Below, piece by piece: positions 46,789-56,772 of a stretch of 64,000 bases of DNA. Position 1 is the stretch's first letter. Every line of letters begins with the position of its first letter. Both the position numbers and the translations under genes were made by a program. Source of the DNA: Nostoc piscinale CENA21 (GTDB lineage Bacteria; Cyanobacteriota; Cyanobacteriia; Cyanobacteriales; Nostocaceae); assembly GCF_001298445.1 (NCBI RefSeq), contig NZ_CP012036.1:4452158-4516157 (forward strand), in the 5' to 3' direction. The notes beneath the pieces were generated by a model. It was not told where the DNA came from. It saw only the letters and a program-made list of their open reading frames with translations, and did not search any database.

Positions 46789-46897
46789 CAACGAATGGAA
46801 TTCGTGACTACACAAACAAAGTCCACCTGTGCGGAAAGCGCGTAAAGTCAAGCCTTTTGAGCCTGCGGAGGCAGGCTTTGTTTTTGTAGCCGCGATT
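46789..46897. repeat. Dispersed intergenic repeat, copy 1 (relative at 59952-60072)
   Basis: It begins CGAATGGAATTCGTGACTAC and contains CACAAACAAAGTCC. It closes with GGCAGGCTTTGTTTTTGTAG followed by CCGCGATT. The related copy at 59952-60072 shares the same start, the middle ACACAAAC.AAGTCC and the closing GCGGGTTTTGTCTGTGTAGC block. The inverted arms let the whole repeat fold. It abuts the stop codon of the NACHT-TPR gene (46898-46900). Confidence 0.75.
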
Positions 46898-49800
46898 TTA
46901 ATCGTCAGCGCAAGACGTGTATAAATCTTCTACCTCCCCAGCTTTTTCTTGTAAATCTAAATCTCGATAAATTTGCAAACTGTTGGTTAAAAACTGATTA
47001 GCAACTATTTCTGCACCTAGCTCATTTTTCTGACTACGTTTGAGGTAAATTTCGCCTAACAACTTGTGTGCGGAAGCTTCTAGTTGGCGGCGGTTATACT
47101 CTTGAAAAATTTGCAGACATTTTTGAGCAATTTCTTCACTAAGATTTAGGTTCTCCAAGGCTTCTACTTCTAGGTAAGCATGAGCCATATCGAGGGATTT
47201 TTCAGCTTTATCGACTGTTTGCCCTAGTTCATCAAGATAGCTTAATCCCCTGTGATAATATTCTTCAAATAAAGCAATTTTTTCTGTAATTGATGTATCT
47301 TCATTAGGTAAAAGGCGTAGATATTGTGAGTAGAGTAAGCCAAGAGCAATATAGTCGTAGGCGAGGCTTTCTTGATATTCGCCTGCGGTATTTATTTCTA
47401 TAGCTTGGCGAATATTTTCTTCAGCTTGGGTAATTAAATCAGATATTTCTGTTGAATTTGAGACTTGTTTTGCTAATAAGCATTGACAAGAAGCAAGTTG
47501 TCTATAACGTCTAGCTACGCTTTCCTTTTGATCTAGTTGTTGGTGTAAAGTAAGGCTTTGTTGACAATACTCAATCGCTTTTGTATAGTCTTTCAAATCT
47601 CGATAGCAACTAGCCAACCATGATAACTGATTAGCGACATTATTATCTTTACCTAATTGTTGATAAAGGTCGCAGCTTTGTTGATGATATTTTATTGCTT
47701 GTTCGTATTTCCCCCAATTTTGATAAATTCTGCCTAATCGCCGATAAGCATCAGCAATATTAACTTGGTTATATAGTTGCTGACGAATGGCTAATTCTTG
47801 ATTTTCACACTCAATAGCTTGCTCATATTTTCCCCATTCCCGATAGCAATCACCCAACCATGACCACAGGTCAGCAACATCCTTATCTTTACCTAATTGC
47901 TGATAAAGTTCCCAACTTTGTTGATAGTGATTTATTGCTAACTCGTATTTCCCCCATTTTTGATAAATCCTGCCTAATTGACAGTAAGCATTTGCAACAT
48001 TAACTTGGTCATCGAGTTGCTGATGAATGACTAAATCTTGATTTTCACACTCAATAGCTTGCTGATATTTCCCACATTCTCGGTAGCAATCACCCAACCA
48101 ATACAACAAGCCTGCTACATCCTTATCTTTACCTAATTGTTGATAAAGTTTCCGACTTTGTTGATAGTGATTTATTGCTAACTCATATTTCCCCCAATTT
48201 TGATAAATTCTGCCTAATTGATAGTAAGCTAGTGCAACAGTAGCTCGATTATCTAACTCTTGCCGAATGGCTAAACATTGATTTTGATATTCAATCGCTT
48301 GTTCATATTTCCCCAATTCTCGGTAGCAATCACCTAGCCAATGCCATTGATTAGCAACATTATTATCTTTATCTAATTGCTGATAAAGGTCGCAGCTTTG
48401 TTGATGATAATTTATTGCTAACTCGTATTTCCCCAAATTTTGATAAATTCTACCTAATTGCCAATAAGCTCTTGCAATGTTAACTTGATCATCAAGTTGC
48501 TGACGAATGACTAAATCTTGATTTTCACACTCAATAGCTTGTTGATATTTTCCCCATTCTCTATAGCAATCACCTAGCAAGTACCACAGATCAGCAACAT
48601 CCTTATCTTTATCTAATTGCTGATAAAGGTCACGACTTTGTTGGTAGTAATTGATTGCTAACTCGTATTTCCCCCATTCCCAGTAACAAAGACCTAGCCA
48701 TGAAAACTGACTAGCAACATCTTTATCTTTACCTAATTGCTGATAAAGTTCCCGACTTTGTTGATTGTAATTTATCGCTTCCTGGTATTTCCCCCAATTC
48801 TGATAAATTCTGCCTAATCGCCAGTAGGATAATGCAATACTAACTTGGTCATCAAGCTGCTGACGAATGGCTAAATCTTGATTTTCACACTCAATAGCTT
48901 GCTGATATTTTCCCCATTCTCGATAGCAATCACCCAACCAATACCACAGGCCAGCTACATTCTTATCTTTACCTAATTGCTGATAGAGTTCCCGACTTTG
49001 TTGATAGTAATTGATGGCTTGTTCGTATTTCCCCCAATTTTGATAAATCCTGCCTAATTGATAGTAAGCCTCAGCAATGTTAACTTGGTCATCCAACTGC
49101 TGACGAATAGCTAACTTCTGATGTTCACACTCAACAGCTTGCTCATATTTCTCCCATTCTCGGTAGCAATCACCCAACCAATACCACAGGCCAGCTACAT
49201 TCTTATCTTTACCTAACTGCTGATAGAGTTCCCGACTTTGTTGATAGTAATTGATGGCTTGCTCGTATTTTCCCCAATTTTGATAAATCCTACCTAATTG
49301 ATAGTAAGCATCAGCAATATTAACTTGGTCATCGAGTTGCTGACGAATGGCTAAGTCTTGATTTTCACACTCAACAGCTTGCTCATATTTCCCCCATTCT
49401 CGATAGCAATCGCCTAGCCAGTACCACAAGCCAGCTACATTCTTATCTTTACCTAATTGCTGATAGAGTTCCCGACTTTGTTGATAGTAATTTGTTGCTA
49501 ACTCGTATTTCCCCCAATCTTGATAAATCCTACCTAATCGCTGATAAGTATTAGCAATTTCAACTTGTTCATCTAACTGCTGACGAATGGCTAACTCCTG
49601 ATTTTGACACTCAACAGCTTGCTCATATTTCCCCGATGCTCGATAACAATCTACTAGCCATGACAACTGATTAGCAACATCCTTATCCTTCCCTAACTGC
49701 TGATAAAGTTCCTGACTTTGCTGATAGTGATTATTTGCTAACTTGTATTTACCCCATTCTTGATAAATTCTACCTAATCGCCAATAAATATTTGCAACAG

Positions 49801-52800
49801 TAACTTGGTCGTCGAGTTGCTGACAAATTGCTAAACATAGATTTTTATATTCAATAGCTTGCTCATATTTCCCCCATTCTTGATAGCATTCACCCAACCA
49901 GTACCACTGATTAGCTACATTAGTGTCTTTACCTAATTGTTGATAAAGTTCGCGGCTTTGCTGATAGTATTTTATGGCTAACTCGTATTTCCCCCAATTT
50001 TGATAAATCCTGCCTAATCGCCAATAAGCTAGTGCAACATTAACTTGATCATCAATGTGCTGACGAATAGCTAAGTCTTGATTCTCACACTCAATAGCTT
50101 GCTCGTATTTCCCCCATTCTCGGTAGCAATCACTCAACCAATACCACTGATTAGCTACATTATTATCTTTACCTAATTTCTCATAAAGTTCACGACTTTG
50201 TTGATAGTGATTTATTGCTAACTCGTATTTCTTCCAATTTTGATAAATCCTGCCTAATTGCCAATAAGCATTTGCAATCTTAACGTGGTCATTGAGTTGC
50301 TGACGAATCATTAACTCCTGATTTTCACACTCAATAGCTTGCTCGTATTTTTCCCACTCTTCATAGCAATCAGCCAACCAAGACCACTGATTAGCAACAC
50401 TATTATCTTTACCTAATTGCTGATAAAGTTCACGACTTTGTTGATGGTAATTAATTGCTTGCTCGTATTTACTCCATTCTTGATAAGTTCTACCTATGTG
50501 ATATAAAGCTAATGATTCATCTTGAGGTTTATTAATTTCTCTACTAATAGTTAGCATTCGCTGAAAACAATTTAAAGCCTGTTCATATTTGCCATGCGAC
50601 CTATGACAAATACCTCTATTTCTCCAAAACATTAGAAACGCTGATGGCTCGATATATTGAGCCAATTGTTCAAAACATTCTTGATAATAAGCAACGGCTT
50701 GTTCAAAAGACTCTTTTTCTTGATAGCAAGTAGCCAAAGACCAGGCAATATAAGCACTAAATCTGCTATCTGAGTTATCAGTTAACAATTCTAACATTTC
50801 AATGGCTTTATCATACTTATCCTTACGCAGATAAGACATTGCTGTGAGAAAATTTAATTCTGTCTGACAATCTTCATAAAGTTTGTAGTGCAGACGAGTA
50901 TTTTCAAGATTAGGTGTCATATCATCACCTAGTTCTTTAACCAACTCTCTCATACTGCAAAATAGTGTAGGTTCTAATTGGTTAATAATTTCTGTGACGC
51001 AATCAGCTAATCCTGTTAATTCACCACAAGCAATATAAAGAATAGCTGCTTTTGCTTTCACCCGAATTTCTTCAGATAAATTTGAATTATTGGCAGCTTG
51101 TTTCAATAAATCTATGACTTCACCTTTTTGACAAAACAATTCAATTTTACGCAATAGCCTTAGTATTTGCTTGGTTATATCATCTTCAAAATCAGCATCT
51201 ATACCAAGATAAGTAATTACTAACTTGTTTATTGGCTTTTTGCGAATAACAATATTATTAATTTCAATTTCTGCAATTACCTGTCCTGCAAACAGTAAAT
51301 TCCTCAGTTGAAATTCTGCTGGCTGCAACTTATTTGCTGATTCATCTTGCTTTAGATAAACAATAGTGGCATCATCAGATGCAGAGCTTTTAATTTTAAT
51401 CTCGCCATTTTGTAAAACTGGTTGGTAATCTTCAATATTAATAAATAATTTCTCTGCTAATTTCTTAAACTGTGTTGAAAAATGACTCCCGTAATATCCC
51501 AAAGCTAGTAATAGCGGCTCGTTCCAACGTGGCTCATGCAAATGTTTTTGAATTAATTCCAAAATCTCACTTTGTTCTTTATCTGCAATATAACGAGCTG
51601 CAAAATATTCTTCAAATGTCAGGTGCATAAAGCCATAAAAACCAGGCATTCGCTCTACAAATAACCCTGTGGTTTCTCTCACCTTCCGCAAAAATTCTCC
51701 TACCGCTTGGCGCACAGAATCAGATTCAGGTTCAGCATCATTTAATTCTGCTAACTTAGCTGCTAGTTTCTCTTCTACTTCAGATTGTGTTACCAAACCA
51801 GAAGGTTTTTCTTCGTGCATCCAGTATGCCAGAGGTGCTAAAAGTTCCACTACCTCAGTTTCTTTTAACACCACTCTTGGCGCATCGGGTAATTTTTTAC
51901 CAAGTTGCCAATCTTCGGTTAAAGTTTGGACTGCTAACTCGTACAGTTTCACGCGGCGGTTGGGTAGTCGTTCCCCATTGCGGTGAATCAATGCCAAAAT
52001 GGTTAACAACAAGGGATTTGCCGTCAATCGCTGTACACCAGGATTATCTTTAACCGCCTGTAAAATTTCCTGCGCTTGCTCTGTACCTTTTTTTAGCCAT
52101 TGCTCTTCACTAGCATCTGGCTGCTGTGCTTTTTCCACTGTTCGACACCAGCGATACAAAAACCGTTCTACCTGTTCGCTGTCCATATCTTCAATAGTAA
52201 ACTCGGCAAATCGACTGCTGAGTTTTACATCACTGTAGCCAGCAATCCGGCTGGTAATGACGAATTTATTACTAGAAAACTCATCAACAAATTTGTTAAT
52301 CCGTTCTACAATCTGTTTGCGACTTTCTTGATCAAATACCTCATCTAAACCATCCAGCAACATCAAGCACTGTCCTTGACGCATTGCATCTAAAAGTAAC
52401 GCTGCTACCTCATTTCCTATTTCTACCTCTGCTTGAAAATGAGTTTCCCACTGGCGGTAAAACTGACACAAATATTCCAGTAACGTTAACTCTGGTTGTT
52501 GTTTTAATTTTTCTGCATAATCAGCAATGCGGAAGAAAATAGGTAACAAAGTTTTACCTAAGTCTTTGTTCTTGGTCTCCTCAACAGTATCATCTTCAAC
52601 AATAACTGTTTCTAATTCATCTCTTTTGGCAATGGCGAAATGTAATGCCAAATAACGCAGCAGAGTAGTTTTTCCCGCACCGGGACTGCCTAAAATCACG
52701 CTGTAGCAATTCTGCCGCACCGCCTCAGATAAATCTACCTTTTGTGTAACGGTTTTAGTGCTAGAAACTAATGTTGATATTGGGACTTCAGGCAGTGGTT

Positions 52801-53561
52801 CATAATAGTAAGGTTCATCCCAATCATCTAGGTTAGAACCCATTTCTTTTAATCTACTACTACTCGGAGCTTGCCGTACAGTTAACGCCTCAAGTTCCCG
52901 TTGACTGCGTTCAGAAGTATCTGTAACTTGTTGTCGCCATTGTGCTTGCAGGGAAACATAAATTTGGTCAAGAAAAATATCAACTTGACGATTTACCTGC
53001 ATTACACCACTCATTTTTAAATAGGAATTTTCGGCAATCAGCCAATCTAAATAAGGATAAAGCAAAGGATTACGTGTTTCAAATTCCAGTATCTTGCCTC
53101 GCCAATCCCAAAAATCTGGCGCACGCTGACGAAATTCATTTAAAAAATCGATGTTATTTAGCCACAAAATCAAACATAAATTTCTCCCAAATAGTTCTTC
53201 TCTGCCTAAATTTAACTGCCTCATTTCTTTGACTAAGCGAGGTGTTGGTAATTGGTCAATTCCAAATGCCATTACCAATTTGCGCCCAGTTTCTAGACTT
53301 TGATGTTGCTGATCATCTAAGCTATACAGAAAATTATGGAAGGAGTTTTGACTATAAAAAAAAGTTAGTAAACTCAAACTGTTCTTCACTGACAGCTAAT
53401 GATTCTTTTAGCTGTTTGACAACAGGATGTTGGGGACTACTTTCTGGTGCGATCGCAAATATAATTGTCGTACCACTAGAAAGTTCCAATACACTGACTA
53501 ATTTGTTTAATTCTGCTTTGTCAGCTTCGCTAAGAGAGTTGGTAGAATCTTGATCCGGCAT
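46898..53561 (-). CDS. Giant STAND protein: degenerate N-terminal module, NACHT NTPase and long TPR array; frameshifted at an 8-base tract
   Basis: The gene starts at 53561 and is shifted at the coding-strand T8 tract (53356-53363). Removing one T gives FTNFFYSQNS and one protein of about 2220 residues. Residues 1-190: SGTTIIFAIAPESSPQHPVV, a strand-loop like a P-loop without the Lys/Thr, then VMAFGIDQL, LNLGREEL, LCLILWL and APDFWDWRGKILEFE. This is like an inactive NTPase module. About 290-640: NACHT with GSPGAGKTTLLRY, CLMLLDGLDEVFD, FVITSRIAGY, then a helical C-terminal part with FEEYFAARYI. About 690-900: helical HEAT-like part. About 900-2000: TPRs in 80-residue double units. Likely a sensor/signal NTPase. 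The ATPase gene lies 48 bases upstream. Confidence 0.88.
47590..50470 (-). repeat. 240-bp tandem DNA repeat (double-TPR unit), about twelve copies
   Basis: The period is exactly 240 bases (80 residues = two TPR units) over about 2.9 kb. Adjacent units are nearly identical: for example 48961-49020 differs from 49201-49260 at one position in 60. Each unit encodes LGDCYREWGKYEQAIECENQ followed by LGRIYQNWGKYELAINYYQQ types. The register without indels over many copies shows selection for the protein repeat and recent duplication or conversion. Confidence 0.9.
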
Positions 53562-53608
53562 ACATCAAACCAGCATTTAATAGTAATTTTCAAGAGCAAG
53601 CCATACTT

Positions 53609-54919
53609 TTAAGTATTGTTATTCGCAACCTGCCAACGTTCTAAATCCTCAATTAAAATCGGATTAATATCAAACCAAGACTCTTGCATTGAGTTGTAAT
53701 ACCCCAAAACTAATTTATTTTGCAAAAGTTCGTCACAAATAATAAAATCACCCTTTTTTGGCAAACTATGGGTTTTAGTGGTGAGTTTACCTGTGCGATG
53801 AATTAAATCTAATTCAGGATAGTGGTAATCGCTTAAATTATATTCCCGCCGTACTTCACGTACTGCGTCTTGTGCAGTAGCTAAATCTACAAAACTCAAT
53901 TTATTCCGTAACCCAATTTCACAGGCGGTACGCGCTAACCTGACTAAATCTCGCATTACTCCGCCACTTTTTTCACAAATTAATTCCAGTGCATCAGGGT
54001 TAAATAAGCCTTTGTGACTATCGCCTAAAGTATCCAAACGTTTATTAATCACATTAATCAAAATCTCTCGACCTTTTTGATCAGGATTGCTAGTTGGACA
54101 CAAATTAGCATCAGATTCAAAAACAGGTGGATTATTTAAATCCAAACATTTTTGAAATGCTTCCATTGGCTGGCGAAAACTCGGAGAATATCGCAGAGAG
54201 ATAGGAATAGCATAGATAATATGACAATTTAATTCTATCAACAGAGGACTAGAAAACATTTCCAGTGCTGTTACTTGATCGTGCCTATCTAATCCATCAA
54301 CAACAATCAGTAACTTTTGTTTCTGTTCTTTTTCCGCAGCTTCAATAATATTATTAACCCTAGTGATAATTTGACTCAACACAGGACGGACATTAAGTGT
54401 TTTTGTCACTTCTCTTGTTAAACCACGTTTGAGAATTATACCTGCCTTTTCTATAAATTCTGGCACTCCCAAACCTTCATTTTGGCTTCCCTTATCTTCG
54501 TAAATTACGCTTTTTAAGCTGTCTAAAAGAGCATCTAATAATTTATCTTTTTTAAATAGCCAATTAGATTCAATAGCCTGAGCAATTTGTAAGCCAATCA
54601 AAACTACAACTTCTGCATAGCCTATGTTATATCTGTCTAGGGATGTTTGCGTATCAATCCAAACAACTGTGTACGTGTCAGCTAATTTTTGTTCTAATCT
54701 TCGCAGTTCAGTAGTTTTACCTCCACCTCTATGACCGGCTAATAAAAATTTGGCTGGATCATCTTCCATTTCTAGCAAGCTAACAAGCTTATCTACTGGG
54801 CTATTTTCTCTCTGAACATAAAAAACTTTTAAATCTTCCGGTGTAGTTAAAGGTTCTTCTGGTTTAAATAATTGGTAAGCAGATTTCCAAAAACTGGTAT
54901 TGCTCATACTGTTTCCCAA
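53609..54919 (-). CDS. AAA/STAND-like P-loop ATPase paired with the NACHT-TPR gene
   Basis: The 436-residue protein has an intact Walker A, FLLAGHRGGGKTTELRRL, at about residue 60. It has a Walker B, KLLIVVDGLDRHD, at about 205, and a sensor-like IIYAIPISLRYSPSF segment. A C-terminal winged-helix-like part follows (GLFNPDALELICEKSGGVMRDLVRLARTACEIG). The GHRGGGKTTEL loop and the IEL.CHIIYAIP block are typical of ORC/AAA-type or pSTAND ATPases, often next to effector genes in bacterial conflict systems. No signal peptide. It lies 48 bases upstream of the NACHT-TPR gene on the same strand, with no terminator between, so the two are very probably co-transcribed. I chose the start at 54919; another ATG lies 4 codons in (MSNTSF). 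Confidence 0.85.
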   Translation of the reverse strand: MGNSMSNTSFWKSAYQLFKPEEPLTTPEDLKVFYVQRENSPVDKLVSLLEMEDDPAKFLLAGHRGGGKTTELRRLEQKLADTYTVVWIDTQTSLDRYNIGYAEVVVLIGLQIAQAIESNWLFKKDKLLDALLDSLKSVIYEDKGSQNEGLGVPEFIEKAGIILKRGLTREVTKTLNVRPVLSQIITRVNNIIEAAEKEQKQKLLIVVDGLDRHDQVTALEMFSSPLLIELNCHIIYAIPISLRYSPSFRQPMEAFQKCLDLNNPPVFESDANLCPTSNPDQKGREILINVINKRLDTLGDSHKGLFNPDALELICEKSGGVMRDLVRLARTACEIGLRNKLSFVDLATAQDAVREVRREYNLSDYHYPELDLIHRTGKLTTKTHSLPKKGDFIICDELLQNKLVLGYYNSMQESWFDINPILIEDLERWQVANNNT

Positions 54920-55309
54920 TAGGAAAGTTTGTTTTGATTAAACTCATTATTGCCAGTATAAGCAGTATATGAGCAGTGACCAGTAATACTTAGGAATATC
55001 TTAAAATTTTGATACCCGATGCTAACAATAAAATTAGGACTTACGCATAAAAATGAAAAATCAAGGGTTTTGGCGAGGGTGTAGGGGTACAGGGGTATAG
55101 GGCTGTATGTATCTAAAACCCTTCCGCCACACACCCTTACACCCTTACACCCAATCTTCATAGACAATCTTGGTGCGTAAGTCCTGAAAATGTCACACAG
55201 CGATCGCTTGACGGCAAATCAAGTATTTCAGCCTTCACTCCAGATAGTTTACACTTAAACAGCGATCGCCTATATTGTCATAACATTGAATTTCATACTT
55301 GGCGAAGTA
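54920..55309. other. Intergenic region, 390 bp, containing a 150-bp element
   Basis: Bases 55036-55185 are the inverted-repeat element described separately. The rest is AT-rich upstream sequence of the ATPase gene plus the 3' flank of the GHL10-type gene, with a HIP1-like site near 55199 and one near 55262. No gene supported. Confidence 0.6.
55036..55185. mobile_element. 150-bp MITE-like element with AGGACTTACGCA ends
   Basis: The ends are AGGACTTACGCA (55036-55047) and TGCGTAAGTCCT (55174-55185), a perfect 12-bp inverted repeat. The interior has further complementary halves: GGGTGTAGGGGTACAGGGGT against CACACACCCTTACACCC. The 12-mer recurs at 16297, 26148 and 33610. No target duplication is clear. 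It has no coding content, so it is either a MITE or a dispersed folded repeat. Confidence 0.75.
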
Positions 55310-56491
55310 TTAAATTGCTTTTTTCAAGCTAGAAGCTGTTTGTTCTGGATTTCCTGAAAACGGAAAAATTAAGATACTTTTGATGTTTGGAGTATTGATT
55401 AATTCTTTCAAACGACTCAGTTGATAATCTGTAATTGCAACCCCGTCATATTTTTGAGCATAATTTAATTCTTCAGCAAAGTTATCATCATTATAAGCTT
55501 GAATAAATGCGCGGTCTACACCCCATTTTTCCCAGTCAGCCGCAAAATATTTTTTAGCCCAATAAGGATTATGATGACAAATATCAAAACTTACCGCAGG
55601 ATTAGCTTTTTTCATTGAGCTTGTCATTTGCTGCACAAACTTAGTTAAATTAGCAGTGCGATCAACTTTCCCTGGTAGTTCTGCATAATAGCCTAAATAA
55701 TCATCCCATTGCACTGCATCAATGTTTGGGTATGTTTTCACAAATTCAACTAAGATATCTTTAAATAGACTGCCAACTTCAGGAATATCTACATCTAATA
55801 CATAATGGTCAATACCAGAGTAAGTTTTATCTATTCCCGGAACAATCCATTTTTTAGCAACTGCTAAATCAAAAATTGGACTATTTTTATCTAGTTTAAT
55901 TCCTTTTTCAAAGTAAGCGTGAACCTGCATTCCTTGTTTATGTGCTTCATCAATCAACCAATTCAACCATTGTTCTTGAAATTGGTTTGGACAACTTTTA
56001 TAGCCTAAAGTTTGCTGCATAACTTTGCTGTTGTACATTGTACAACCATTTCCCCAAACACCTTGAATAATAGTATTAATTCCTTGAGTTTTATAGTAGC
56101 GGACTCTTTGACGAATCGTTTGTTCATCAGCATTGTTGGTCGCTTGGTAGCGAGTTAAATAAATTCCTCTAATTGCTTTTTTCTCCCAAGGCGTTAGAGC
56201 TATTGATGTTTTTGGATTTTCTGTTGGAGAAACAGTTGTAAAGGGATTTATAGAAGCAGTTGGAATAGGAATTGAAGAAACAATTGGGACTGCTTTTGAG
56301 GCAGCAGTTGGAGTAGAATTCAAAATAGGAATATTTATTTTTTCATTTTTAGGTAATAATTTGCTGAAATCTAAATTTTTCTGCTGGCTAAACCACCAGT
56401 AACCACCAGCTAAGAAGACTATAATTACAGAGATAGGAATATTTAAGCATCCACATCCACTTGGCTCTTTTTTCTTCTGCTGCATATTCAT
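55310..56491 (-). CDS. Membrane-anchored GHL10-type (family 10 glycosylhydrolase-like) protein
   Basis: The 393-residue protein has one N-terminal membrane anchor (IPISVIIVFLAGGYWWF) and a Pro/Ser/Thr-rich linker to about residue 110. The rest looks like a TIM-barrel: IRGIYLTRYQATNN, YKTQGINTIIQGVW, EAHKQGMQVHAYFEKGI, HYVLDVDIPEVG, FVKTYPNIDAVQWDDYLGYY, VSFDICHHNPYW and DYQLSRLKELI. The DAVQWDDYLGYY strand end fits the GHL10/DUF187 group of glycosyl hydrolase-like proteins. Its substrate is unknown, probably a cell-envelope polysaccharide. It is exposed outside the cytoplasmic membrane. It stands alone, though the CHAT gene upstream has the same direction. Confidence 0.82.
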   Translation of the reverse strand: MNMQQKKKEPSGCGCLNIPISVIIVFLAGGYWWFSQQKNLDFSKLLPKNEKINIPILNSTPTAASKAVPIVSSIPIPTASINPFTTVSPTENPKTSIALTPWEKKAIRGIYLTRYQATNNADEQTIRQRVRYYKTQGINTIIQGVWGNGCTMYNSKVMQQTLGYKSCPNQFQEQWLNWLIDEAHKQGMQVHAYFEKGIKLDKNSPIFDLAVAKKWIVPGIDKTYSGIDHYVLDVDIPEVGSLFKDILVEFVKTYPNIDAVQWDDYLGYYAELPGKVDRTANLTKFVQQMTSSMKKANPAVSFDICHHNPYWAKKYFAADWEKWGVDRAFIQAYNDDNFAEELNYAQKYDGVAITDYQLSRLKELINTPNIKSILIFPFSGNPEQTASSLKKAI

Positions 56492-56772
56492 CTAAAAACT
56501 ATCAATTAATTTCGCCATACATACTGCTACCATTCCATATCTAGATTTTCCAGATTTAATTTAGTTTTGTAGCTTTGGGGCATATTTAAATCACTCTATC
56601 AAGATGCAAGCATATCTGCTAATCTTAGAATTATAGTTGCAGCGATCGCTAACTGTAATATTTGCTAATCCTCGCACTACTGTTTTATTGCAAGTTTTGT
56701 CAGGTAGACAATGCTACAAATTAGCTGACATTATAATTTTATTCTTTGGCATTGTCCATCCTACAATTATAA

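Noticed and set aside
54904..55167. 87-codon minus-strand frame upstream of the ATPase gene
   Set aside because: Most of it lies inside the 150-bp inverted-repeat element and reads repeat sequence, not protein.
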